Assembly: GCA_018398815.1 (NCBI GenBank)
Contig: CM031609.1
Location: forward strand, 36,341,909 to 36,405,908
DNA length: 64,000 nucleotides
Source of the DNA: Conus ventricosus
Lineage: Eukaryota > Mollusca > Gastropoda > Neogastropoda > Conidae
Reading direction: 5' to 3'
Positions 1 to 10,504 of the stretch are shown here, piece after piece. Positions within the stretch are counted from its first letter, which is position 1, and every line of letters begins with the position of its first letter. The notes below the pieces were generated by a model. That model saw only the letters and a list, made by a program, of their open reading frames with translations. It was not told the DNA's origin and ran no database searches. The position numbers and the translations under genes were made by a program.

Positions 1-225
1 CTTCGCTTACTGTGCTTCATTACTGAAAGACATGTATCATGATTCATTCAAAACAACATAGCTTTTGCCTTGTAAGTTTAAACGCCACATTGTACATACC
101 TTTCACTTTTTTTCCCCTTTAAGCTTCGTTTACTGTACTTCATTACTGAACGCCATATATCATGATTCAATACAATACAGTTTTTTTTTGCCCTGTATGT
201 TTAAGTGTCACATTGCACAACAATG
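1..225. repeat. Two-copy tandem repeat, ~122-bp period
   Basis: A unit starting near base 1 (cttcgcttactgtgcttcat) recurs near base 124 (cttcgtttactgtacttcat). The order of sub-motifs is the same: catgattca, then acagtttttt or the equivalent, then cctgtatgttta, then cacattg. The copies differ by scattered substitutions. No coding signal was seen. The array may extend to the left of the window. Confidence 0.75.
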
Positions 226-890
226 CAATACCATATAGCTTTCTCGACACCACAAACCGCCGCAAGACGATATGGATTTCCGATTACCACAGTATGTGAC
301 GACGCGATATAACATAGCATTCTCGTCAACATAATACACTGCGACATATGGGTTTCTGGCTACCATAGTACGTGACTGACCATACAGTACTATGTAGCTT
401 TCTCAGCAACACAATACGCTGCAAAACAATGTGGATTTCTGTCTACGATTGAACGTGACAATGCAATACGCTGTAGTTTTTTTTTTCGACGACACAACAC
501 TCAAAGATGATGTGCATTTTTTTAACTACCATAGTAGGTGACATTGCGGTACAATATTCTCAGCACCACAACACGCTGCAAAACAGAAAGAGTTTCTCAC
601 TGCCATAGTACATGACAGTGACATACAATATAGGTTTCTTGACACCACAATACTGTACTAGATAATATTGGTCCCCAGATGTCATAGTACGCGACAGTGC
701 AATGCAGTATAGATTCCTCTACAACCACATCACACTGCCATTTAGCATGGGTCTCGATGCCAAGCACACGACAGTGCAATACAGAATGATTCACAGCACC
801 CCATTACACAACGGTGCAGTTCGTTATGCTTCCATCCACTGAACATGACTGCTCGACATCGCATCATTCAACAGTGCAGCACAGCTTTCA
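226..890. repeat. Degenerate minisatellite, ~79-bp period
   Basis: The motif taccatagtacgtgac recurs in diverged form near 285, 361, 443, 527, 600, 680 and 758, a spacing of about 73-83 bases. Each unit also carries a gcaatacagtatag-type segment and a caccacaatac-type segment. Units are too diverged for a simple recent expansion. Short ORFs on either strand across it are not conserved between units, so they are not counted as genes. Confidence 0.7.
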
Positions 891-1977
891 CACGAGTGCC
901 CGAGAACATTCAGTTCCACATGCCTTTATTACTGACATCGGGTAGAGGACATGTATGCGTGTTCAGGGCTACCCATGACCTCAGAGTCCAGGACTTCCTC
1001 CAACCAGATCCCACCCTAGGGATGCATCCCATGAAGCTCCTGTGTGATCCCTCCTATCCTCCGGTACAGACAGTTGGTTTTTTAACCACTGTGCAAGAAA
1101 GAGGTGCGGACGGTAAAGAGTGTCAAAAGAGACAAAGAGGATCCTCAGAGTGGGGTTGAACCTCTGAGACTCACACCCGTGTCCTCTGGCTTCACAGCTG
1201 AAGGGGGGAGGGGGGAGTGGCGACCAGTAAGGGTATCTTACCCGACCTGGCCAAAATTGGATCTCGTGGATCCGTATCAAAATTAATGGTCCTGGAAAGA
1301 AACTGAAGAAAAGGAAGGGAAGGGTAACTGCCGCAAGGAGTAGACGACCAACAATAACAAACCACCACAGGAGACAGCAGCACCAAATCTACACAGACTA
1401 AAGTCTGAAGAAACCTTGTCCTTAAGGGCCTCAGGCCGATAGGACGTAAATCTCGCCCTCAACGCCAACGCCAACGAGGATATGTACTTTGACTAACCCT
1501 AGCTCTGGCACCACGGAGAGAATATGTTGAGAGCTTGTACCTCTGGCATCAAAGAGAAGATAATTTTCTTTCAGTGATACAGCCCTAGCAGCGTTGTCCT
1601 GGTCTGAAGGCAGTTTGCGATGGTGGACAGGAAGGAAGCGGACTTTGAAGTGTTTTGAGAACAAACACATGAACATGACAAAAAAGGCCAACGTTGGACT
1701 CATTTTCAGGTGGAGGGTCACAACTGTCATTTGTTTTGTTTCTTGTATTGTTTTTTGCGAGGTCTGTCTGTCTCTTCGTTGGTCTCCCTCTCCATGTTGT
1801 CATTTATTTATCTCTACTTCTTTGCTTTTTTTTTCGTTTGCTGTTGTTTTTCCATCATCATCAGGATCCCATTACACAGGGGAAAGAAACGTTGAAAAGA
1901 TTTATATGTCCGTCGTCATCATTTCTGGCATGTTTACAATCGTGGTTTCCTTTTCTGTACTCCTGATTCAAACTCCT

Positions 1978-2019
<42 letters not shown>

Positions 2020-3240
2020 CCAATCGACCAAGGAGAGTCGCATCGAAGGAAAGCATCATCCGGTTTCGAAGCAGAGTTATTGTTCTTAGTTTGGCTACCA
2101 CAAATGTTTGGGCCTGTCTTCCTTTCATGGCCACTGTTTATCCTTTTCTCTCTTTTTGTTCGTTTTTCTTGCAGATTTTGCCTGTCTGTTCTTCCGAAAC
2201 TGTGTCTGCTTTTTTTTCTGTGTTAAGCAGGTTGTCCACTTCATCTGTAATTAGTCTGGTCTGGAGTCACTGATATTTTCTTTTTTCACTCAAGTTTCAT
2301 ACGTTTCTTTAATTTGTTTCTTGCCCAGAGTTTTCACCACACAGCCAAGGAGATAATATTTTTGTCCACTTCTGTCGGTTCGATGGCTTGTGTGTTGGGT
2401 TCTCTGTTTACACGATTATGCAAAAACTACAAAAGTACCCAAATGATTAAGACGAAACTAGGTGGAAACTTTGAGCAAGTCAAGGAACGAAAGCGATTTT
2501 TTTTTGTTTGTTTGTTTTTGTTGTTGTTGTTTTTTATGGATCTGTAGTGTGGATCTGGATCAACGGTTGATCCTTTACCATTCTTTCTTATTCTATATTT
2601 CTAAAGCCACTTCGCAAGAAAAGAAAGGTAACTTAAAATTTTGCAGATATGGCTAAACATTTGATGGGGAAAAAATCGACGTCATTTTAATATACAGTCA
2701 TTAAATTTTGTTGCAGTCCATGGAACAGACGATATAATTAATCTGAACATTTTTGGACTCTCCACTCATTCGGCTGCAAGGCTTAAAACAGGATTGCCTG
2801 AGATGGGTCTTGGCATTACTGTTATCTCACCAAAGCGACGTTTTTTGTTTGTTTGGGGGGTTTGTGTGTGTGTGTTTTTTAACAGCGTCTGTCTGCTGGT
2901 TTATCTGTCTTTTAGCAAGATTATACACAAACCATAGAATCTTGTTTTTGTCACTATGGTTAAGCTCCGATCTACACGATGCACAGTTTTGTTGGACCTC
3001 ACTTAATCTTTACCATCAGCATCATCATTATTGTCATCAGTTTTGTTGGGGGGGGGGGGGGGTTAAACTGAAAATTATCATTTTTTCTTCTCATCGTCAT
3101 TATTTACCTTCATCGTTATCATGATTGTCATCAAGTTCATTAATGTCACACTGTTATTGTTAAATTCATGATCGTTGCCAATCATCATCGTCTTGTCATT
3201 TCGTTCGTCGGAATAGTAATTTTTCTTTTTAAGTTTGATT
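891..3240. other. Non-coding stretch, no recognised gene
   Basis: About 2.3 kb upstream of the first recognised exon. It holds a pure (CT)n tract at about 1981-2017, T-rich tracts, a diverged repeat copy at about 2310-2580 and a G-run at 3049-3062. Several 60-130 codon ORFs exist but overlap on both strands, are low in complexity and do not resemble any family I know. Upstream exons of the plus-strand gene could be hidden here, but none could be supported. Confidence 0.5.
2310..2580 (+). repeat. Diverged copy of the 5.1-kb interspersed repeat
   Basis: It contains acgattatgcaaaaactac, then acgaaactaggtggaaa, then tggatctggatcaacgg in that order, interrupted by T-rich expansion. This follows the layout of the copy at 5107-5280. 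The arrangement matches, from memory, a repeat widespread in invertebrate genomes in which a 'gaaacttggtggaa' block precedes a 'ggatccggatca' block. Assignment to a superfamily was not possible. Confidence 0.45.
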
Positions 3241-3260
3241 CAGTGTGATTCACCTCAACT

Positions 3261-3420
3261 TTGAAACTAACTGTCCTTACTGTGACTGGAGCCACTATGC
3301 TGTTGGCAATGGCTTGCAGGAAACTGCTGAAGGAGAACGCCAAGAAAGAGCAGCAGATGAAGCTGAGCAGATCATCAAGACTCCCACGGACACCCCCAAA
3401 CTGGTCAGACCGTCATACAG
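3261..3420 (+). CDS. Exon of plus-strand membrane protein gene: possible TM end and juxtamembrane segment
   Basis: The first frame reads a hydrophobic stretch (VTGATMLLAMA) followed by a basic, charged segment (CRKLLKENAKKEQQMK), like the inner edge of a transmembrane helix. A second frame then continues as AEQIIKTPTDTPKLVRPSYR. One extra A at the AA of 3360-3361 would join the two. The exon ends with CAG at 3420 and a GT donor at 3421. The 5' end is uncertain, because several AG acceptors lie between 3243 and 3320. The phase at the 3' end also misses the next exon by one base, which another one-base homopolymer error at AG|GT would explain. The gene is not identified. The ectodomain would lie upstream, probably outside the window. 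Confidence 0.5.
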
Positions 3421-3678
3421 GTACCCCCCCCCCCCCCCCCCCCTCACCCCCATCTTCCCTTCCATTCACCCCGCCACGCCGGAAAAAGGCGGGGGGGGGG
3501 GGGGGGGGGGTGCTAGCTGGGATTAATCTTGCGCGTAGTGGCATCACGGTTTCAGCGGATGGGGTGTAGCTTGTATGGAATAGCGCGCGGCTCCTTGAAG
3601 TGCCATCGCCGTAGTAAAGCTAATTTCTTCTTTTCTTTTTTTTTTCTTTCTTTTTCCTTTTTTTTTATCTAGTCGTTA

Positions 3679-3727
<49 letters not shown>

Positions 3728-3731
3728 ACCC

Positions 3732-3773
<42 letters not shown>

Positions 3774-4293
3774 CTCTCTCTGCTTTCTGGGTCGCCCACA
3801 ACCCGGAGACACACAATAACATTGTACACTTGAAGTGTGTGAGTTTTTCGAATTGAAATGTTGGGGTTTGACGAAAAGCCGGTTAATTATATCTGTCATC
3901 CGAGTTTTGTGTTCCTGCATCAAAAGGGGAAAGAATAATGATCAGTTCCGTCATTTGAACCGCAGACTTTCGATGATGCAGGTCATGTAAAGGGCCGTAA
4001 TCGGGTACGGCAGACCCGCGTGTTTTTTTGTTGTTTTGTTTTTTGTTGTTGTTGTTGTTTTAACTCCTGAGGATTCTTTGACGCGTATAGGACTCGTACG
4101 ATCCACATCATCAGAAGAGAGATACGTACAGTAAAAACACACAGTAAAGTCCATATAAACTGTTCAGTATGGTTCTGGGTAACCCGCTTCATCGTGAGAG
4201 TGCGGTCAAAAGTGACGACCTATACAGGTTGAATAGTATCCCTATTTTTCTGGCAAATCTAAGCTTTGCCCTACAACGTTTTTCCTCATCTAG

Positions 4294-4344
<51 letters not shown>

Positions 4345-4584
4345 AGAGAGAGAGAGAGAGGAGAAGCAATCAGATAGAAGCTGCCTCGTTGATGGTTCAG
4401 AGTGTGTTGTTCACAGCACAGGAATTTAATCCTTCATCATAACGCCGTAGTGTGTTTGTATATATATGTGTGTATGTATTCGCATGCACTTGTGTGCGCA
4501 TACGTATTCTTCGTATACGTGCCTACATGTCCACGCACGTCTGTACGTACACGTATATGCACGCTTTTTTCCCCCCAACCGCAG
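3421..4584 (+). other. Intron with poly-C, poly-G and (TG)n/(CT)n tracts
   Basis: It contains a C-run at about 3422-3442, a G-run at about 3489-3510, (TCTG)n/(CT)n from about 3678 to 3724, and a very long C-run at about 3730-3768. A (TG)n tract at about 4294-4340 is followed by (GA)n. Long homopolymers like these are error-prone in assemblies, so their exact lengths should not be trusted. No other coding sequence was seen. Confidence 0.7.
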
Positions 4585-4752
4585 GTACTGAAGCCGGAAT
4601 CGGCGACGGCCCAGAAGCTGAGCCCCTCCCTCAAGCGCACCTCCACCTTCAGCGACAACCACCACCTGCAGGTGCCCCGGCCCCACAAAGGCGGGACCAA
4701 GCTGTTCGACCACTCCCGCAACAACCTGGCCTTCGACTTCTCCAGTGAAAAG
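4585..4752 (+). CDS. Exon of plus-strand membrane protein gene (cytoplasmic tail, 56 codons)
   Basis: The acceptor is a T/C-rich tract ending in CGCAG at 4584 and the donor is AAG|GTGAGC at 4753. It is 168 bases long and phase 0 at both ends. The open frame starts VLKPESATAQKLSPSLKRTS and ends FDHSRNNLAFDFSSEK. The segment is basic and serine/threonine-rich with phosphosite-like KRTSTFS, which fits an intracellular tail. GC content and codon use stand out sharply from the flanking AT-rich sequence. I do not recognise a family. The phase matches the 6759 and 7249 exons downstream. Confidence 0.8.
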
Positions 4753-5106
4753 GTGAGCTGAGCACAGCAGGCCTTGGCCCAGACTCATGGAAGAAAAACA
4801 TCGAATGAGGCAGAGGCGGGGGGGGAGGGGGGGGAGTGAATAGAAGGGAAGTCGGCGGGGAAGGGAGGGGGACTAAGTTACCTCCCTTATTTTTGTTAGT
4901 TTCGACACGGTGGACCATAACTTTTAAGCTTCGACAGGCGGTTGGGAGTGGGGTTATGATGGATGACAGTAAATTACCGTCAAGATGATGGTGATGATCA
5001 CTTAATTTTTTTTTTTTTTTAGTAATACAAGAACACAGTGATTTTTTCTCCATTGTGAAACGGGGATTTTTGCATTATTAGAACAGAAGGGAAATGTTTT
5101 CTCCTG

Positions 5107-5280
5107 CGTTTGTTGGCTGGTTTGTCTGTCGGCAAGATTTAAGCTAAACCTTCTGAGCTAATTTTCATGAAACTTGACGGAAAGATGTGGCCGAAGGACG
5201 AACCAATTTAATTTTGATGGGGATCCGTGGTGCTGATCCAGATCAGAGGGCAGATCCAGGATCCGTTCGGTCTTGCCGGG
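5107..5280 (+). repeat. Interspersed repeat with 'catgaaacttgacggaa' and 'ggatccgt..gatccagatca' blocks
   Basis: The order is: ggcaagatttaagctaaacc, tttcatgaaacttgacgg, a central block, then a GATCC-rich block ending near tccaggatccgttcgg. It is better preserved than the copy at 2310-2580. The pattern resembles a short repeat I recall from many invertebrate genomes. No terminal repeats or target duplication were recognised. Confidence 0.5.
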
Positions 5281-5751
5281 GAGCTGTGCTGTCCTCAGGT
5301 GCCCTCTTGTAGTTCTGACTGACTGACTGACTTGGTCAGTGTTACAGTCTGCAAAACGACGTATGCGCTGCGATTATGCGCACGCACAACAGTCATAATC
5401 ACCTTTCCATTCTATAGGGCTCGGGCACAGTGTCTTAAAGCCACAGTCTACAACGTGTTGCATGCGCAATGATGAATGATGATGCGCGTGCATGTTAGTG
5501 ATGGTTACCTGTTCCATTCTTCAGCTTTGCAAAACAAGTCTCTCAAACGCCTACAGTCGGCGCAATGATAACAAAGTCATTGTATATTGGCATGTGGGAT
5601 CCTGTTTTCATGGTTCATAGTTATCTAATTTCGTAAGTCATAATTATTGTGTTCATAGTGACCACGAACCGCCCTGTTGGGTCGAAAAGCTTTTTTTAAA
5701 AAACCAAGTAGCTTTGAAGCAACATCAGCACTGCCTGGCATACATACAAAG

Positions 5752-5754
<3 letters not shown>

Positions 5755-5822
<68 letters not shown>

Positions 5823-5850
5823 CATGTGTGTGTGTGTGTGTGTGTAAGAA
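5755..5850. repeat. (TA)n microsatellite followed by (TG)n
   Basis: About 65 bases of TATATA with one internal break at about 5798-5801, then a (TG)n run from about 5824. Translations give only repeated Tyr/Ile or Cys/Val and are meaningless. The tract lies inside an intron of the plus-strand gene. Confidence 0.9.
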
Positions 5851-6758
5851 GAAGAAGAAAACTAGTAGGTAACAACAAAGAAAAAATGTTTGTTTGTTTT
5901 TTTGTCAGAGGCAAAAAGAGTAACAGAAAGGGGAAGTCACTAGCAGAGAATGTTTACAGGACGGGTACTGTTTGTTCTGAAAGACTGTGGCACCAGCCAC
6001 AGGGAAGAGTGGTGGGTGATCGACAAAAGACATAAGGCAACCGACAGAACAAGGCAGTATTCATATACATATACAGCAAAGAATACGGTTTGATACTGTA
6101 TGTGAAAAACCGCAAAAGTAGAAACAACAACATTTTTTGTGTGAGAATGCACCAGCGTAATTTTAGAACTGAAACCGTGATCGAAGTGATCAAAGGCAAA
6201 GCTCGACATTGATTTTAAAAACGACCCTCCCTCGCCCCCCTCCCCCCCCCCCCCCCCCCCCCCCCTCAATTATTCAAACACAACATAAGGAAGAGTGTTC
6301 TCATTCAAAACGGAACAAAAAGTGATTCTTTTTTTCCAATTATCTTAATTCTCCCAACGTCTTTCTTTACTCATTTCATTTTTTTCTGGAGAAAACGTAT
6401 ATCCACACGTCACCTCTCAAGGATGCTGTCGAAGGTGTGAGAATGTTTGTAGCTACCGAAAAACTCTTAGTTGATGGCACACATGTAGCTCGGATGCCGA
6501 ACAGGATGCGAGACTTGTGTTCGGAAATATGTACAGGGAGTAATCTAGCATACTAGATTTTAAAGCAGTGAGTGAGAATTCAGGTAAATTGGGAGTGAGA
6601 AATAATCAGTTTTCAGGATATTCATGCTGTGCTTTGGGCTGTCATTTAGTGGGCCCTTGGTTTTTTATGCTTGATAAAGGTTTTACAAATAAATCGAAAA
6701 ATGCTTATTGGGTGTTGGTGGTTTTTACTGTTCAAACAGGGAGTAATCTATGTTAGAG

Positions 6759-6809
6759 TTCGCGTTCAACGAGAATGGCCCCACCATCTTCATGGGACAG
6801 GTGCCGCAG
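6759..6809 (+). CDS. 51-nt micro-exon of plus-strand membrane protein gene
   Basis: The frame FAFNENGPTIFMGQVPQ (17 codons) lies between an AG at 6757-6758 and a CAG|GTGAGA donor at 6810. Its length is a multiple of three. It joins phase 0 to the SSEK end of the 4585-4752 exon and the VRPRIRTES start of the 7249 exon, giving one continuous tail. The G/C-rich codons contrast with the AT-rich neighbourhood. The acceptor's pyrimidine tract is weak. An alternative reading, with the acceptor at 6756, would break the phase. It may be a cassette exon, since it can be skipped without changing the frame. Confidence 0.65.
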
Positions 6810-7248
6810 GTGAGAATGCAGGAAGCAATGTTGCCCGATCAGCCAGCTTTACAGTTCAGTCAGAGACCACATGGGAAAACATGCACGTGAAACGGTGGAC
6901 CTGTAATGCACACGTACTGTTAGTATCCCGATCATTCTGCGCGGCGTGGGCTTTGAAATCTCAATATTTGACTGTCTAGATATGTTCGCTTGACCCATGA
7001 ACTGACAAAAGGTAACTCTATTTGCATTGGAAAGATAGGAATTATCTTCCCCTGATTTTTTTTTCGAATCGGTTTTGGCTGTATAACACCGGTGCAAGGA
7101 AACCATCAACGTCATGACCTGATTTTGTTTTCTCTTCTTTTCTTTTTTATTTTAGTCTATATTTTTTTTCTCTTCTTCTTTTCTTGTTTACCGATTAAAC
7201 CCATTTAGTACCAGCTCTCATGACCTTTTTTGTCCCCACTGCTCTCAG

Positions 7249-8034
7249 GTCAGACCGAGAATCCGAACCGAGTCCTACGACGACGACAACCACAGCGAAG
7301 TGGACACCGACGACCTGGCCAACAGCAACAACCGAAGACCGCGGCAGTCCCTGCCCCAAGCAGACATCAACGACAACGACGTCGACGCCCTCTTGGAGCC
7401 CAGCGAGGACGAGAACGAGGACAGCAACCCTTCACCTGACCCGCACCACCCGCACCACCACCACCAGCATCACCATCCCAAAGATAAAGAAGAACCCCCC
7501 GGCACGACATCACGGACCAGGCGTTCGAAGAGGAGTTCTTCTACAGCATGATGAGCGAGCTACGAGCTCAGGAGGTCGCCGGCGGAAGAAGAGACAACAA
7601 GGGCGGGCCGGAGTCGGAGAGCCAACAAGGAGGCTTCAGGAAGGACAGGCAGAAAGACGAGAGCTTGGACGACCCCAAACAGACCAGCATGGACGAGACG
7701 GAAGAGAAGAAGAGCAGCGCGCAGAAAACCCACGGGAGGAAAACCAGCGCGGAAGCGGACGCACTCCGGAAAAACAGCCGCGGTTCCTTTGAAGGCAAAC
7801 GCAAAATCAGCCAAACCTCTCAACAAGGCAACAGTACAGAAGGGGAGAGAACCCGCAAAATCAGCAAAGGGAAAGACCGGCGAGGGAGCGGAGGAGGAGG
7901 AGGGGAGGCGGGCGAGAGGAGGAAGCTGAGCCGGGAGGAGAGGAAGGTCTGTGGAGGAGGAGGGAGGGGGGACGCCATCGGCCGGGAGGAAGAGGTGGAG
8001 AGCATGCTCCTGAGCTTGGACGATGAGGACTCGG
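7249..8034 (+). CDS. Large exon of plus-strand membrane protein gene: acidic and Lys/Arg/Gly-rich tail
   Basis: The acceptor is CTCTCAG|GTC and the donor is CGG|GTCAGT. The frame begins VRPRIRTESYDDDNHSEVD and runs through an acidic, Asn-rich stretch and a His-rich block (HPHHHHQHHH). It then stops early unless one C is added to the C6 run at 7495-7500. With that change it continues as DITDQAFEEEFFYSMMSEL, then a long Lys/Glu/Arg/Ser segment, and ends EEEVESMLLSLDDEDSG. Adding that base also makes the exon 787 nt, giving the phase required by the next exon at 9357. That is independent support for a missing base rather than a pseudogene. Low-complexity, disordered tail with no recognised domain. 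Confidence 0.75.
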
Positions 8035-8244
8035 GTCAGTGTCTGTGTGAGTCTGGTCCGTGTGTATGCTGCGTGATTCAGGTCAGTGTGATTAAGGTCA
8101 GTATGGTGAGATTGAGGTCGGTGCGTGTGTGTGTGCATGTGCGTGCGTGTGTACGTGTGTGTGTCTGTCTGTCTGTGTGTGTGTGTGTTGGGGGGGGGGG
8201 GGCTGAATGTGTGTGCACTTGTGTGTATGTGTGCGCGCACGCGC

Positions 8245-8282
<38 letters not shown>

Positions 8283-8520
8283 TTCAGGTAAGTGTGTGAG
8301 AGGTTTAATTTGGAGTGATTTATTTTAATGAATGATCAATATCAGTTTGATCCAGGTCAGTATTTGTTGTGAATGATGAAGGGAAGTTATTTAAGTATGA
8401 TTAAGGTCAGTGTGTATGACTCGGTTCATTGAGTGTGATGCGGGGTCAGTTTAAATGGTTCAGGTCAGCGTGATTTTTTTTTCTTAAGTGATCAAAGATG
8501 AGCATGAGTAAGGTCAGTTA
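8035..8520 (+). repeat. Degenerate array of splice-donor-like motifs downstream of the exon
   Basis: After the exon donor (GTCAGT at 8035), similar MAG|GTMAGT-type sites recur. They are CAG|GTCAGT (GT at 8082), AAG|GTCAGT (8097), GAG|GTCGGT (8117), CAG|GTAAGT (8288), CAG|GTCAGT (8356), AAG|GTCAGT (8406), CAG|GTCAGC (8464) and AAG|GTCAGT (8513). They sit in units of the type 'gtgattaaggtcagt', interleaved with (TG)n. The array is probably a degenerate minisatellite seeded by the 5' splice site. Confidence 0.6.
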
Positions 8521-8527
8521 GAGGGAT

Positions 8528-9273
<746 letters not shown>

Positions 9274-9356
9274 TATTATTAATCAAGCATTTCAAGTTCG
9301 GGAAGGGGGGGGGGGAGGGTGTCAACAAAAACTGACCAAATAGCCACTGACTCCAG

Positions 9357-9588
9357 GCATTCCCAGCCTGATGCACTGGACCAGCCAGAGCACGGACAGG
9401 TCCTTCAGCGGCCAGGGGGACAGCAAGGAGTCCTTCACCTCCCTGGACCTCCAGCCCTCCGAGCTGCCCCTGCCCCCTCCCCCGCCCCCTCCCCTCGAGG
9501 CCCACCACCTGGGGTCAAGGGTCAGGGTCGTGCGGCGTCGCCGGACTACAAAGGGGTGACAGGGGGGCTGGGTGGCATGCACAGACAG
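9357..9588 (+). CDS. Exon of plus-strand membrane protein gene: proline-rich tail segment
   Basis: The acceptor is CTCCAG|GCATT and the donor is CAG|GTGAGA. With one base carried from the previous exon it reads GIPSLMHWTSQSTDRSFSG, then a serine-rich stretch and a proline run (PLPPPPPPPLEAHHLG). The frame then hits a stop unless one G is added to GGGG at 9511-9514. With it, the exon continues VKGQGRAASPDYKGVTGG and ends MHRQ at the donor. The proline run could be an SH3 or EVH1 ligand, which is inference. The phase into the 13617 exon is off by one, so a further one-base error or a missed small exon is possible. Confidence 0.7.
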
Positions 9589-9759
9589 GTGAGACCACGC
9601 GTTTTGGGGGTTTTGTATTCTTTGTTCATTGGGCATAGGACGTCTGCTTTGTGCATGATTAATCCCCCACAAATCAAATGTGATTGCTCTTTACACACGC
9701 ACACACACATGCACCACGCACGCACACACATTCACTCGCTCACTTCAAGAAAAAAAAAA

Positions 9760-10110
9760 GTGCTTTGTCTCAGAAGACTTGATTGACAAAATACTGGAAA
9801 GACAAATTGACATTTTTTTAAATATAAAGATTAATGGAAAGATGGACCTGTCCTTTTCTTCATTTTTTCCATCTCTCTTTGTAAGGGGGCTGTGGTCAAA
9901 GTGTGTGGGGTGGGGGGCGGGGAGACTAATCCACCTCATTCCTGTGTCTCAGTAGTCTTGATCGACAAAGTGTAGGACAGAGAATTAGACATTTTTGTCA
10001 AGAGTACACGAAAGATGATCGTTTCCTTCTCTTTCTTAATTGTTTTCCCTCTCTTTCTCTGTAAGAGGGCTGGGGTCATAAGGGGGGGGGGGGGGGGGGG
10101 GGGGACTAAC
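9760..10110 (+). repeat. Diverged tandem duplication, ~179-bp period
   Basis: The segment starting ctcagaagacttgattgacaa near 9770 recurs at about 9950 as ctcagtagtcttgatcgaca. Each is followed by a gacattttt block, a ccatctctctttgtaag or ccctctctttctctgtaag block, and a gggctgtggtca or gggctggggtca end. The second unit ends in a G-run of about 24 (10081-10104). Intronic. Confidence 0.65.
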
Positions 10111-10504
10111 CACCGGGAACATCTGTTTTTCCCTTTGAAAGTGAATGGTTCTTTTCATTTCGGTACCAGACTGTTCCTTCCGAACGTGAACATACTCAAG
10201 GATGCACTAACCATCTCCGTCTGAAGGAAGCTATCGTTTCAGCTTTCCTTGGAACACGCGTCTCCGCTGTGCTGGACACAGTTGTTGAGTTCCAGCATAC
10301 ACAGATATCGAGACGACGACGAATAACGAACAAGTAGGGTAACTTTCGCTCCCATGATGCGAGGGAGCACACAGAACAAACAAGGAGACATAATGCCTCC
10401 TGGTTTGTTCTGTGTGCTCTGTGTTGTCATTTCTGTCAGGTGATATGGTGTCGTAAGCAGCATTTGTTTAAGAGTTACGGGCCTTATTTCATCATTGGAG
10501 TGAG

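Noticed and set aside
845..1159. 104-codon plus-strand ORF
   Set aside because: Overlapped by a 99-codon ORF on the other strand; no domain, no splice context.
4649..5053. 134-codon minus-strand ORF
   Set aside because: Antisense to the 4585-4752 exon and extended by poly-Pro/Lys from simple repeats.
7495..7500. Programmed frameshift at the C6 run
   Set aside because: Several other homopolymers in the same gene need one-base changes in both directions, which points to consensus error.
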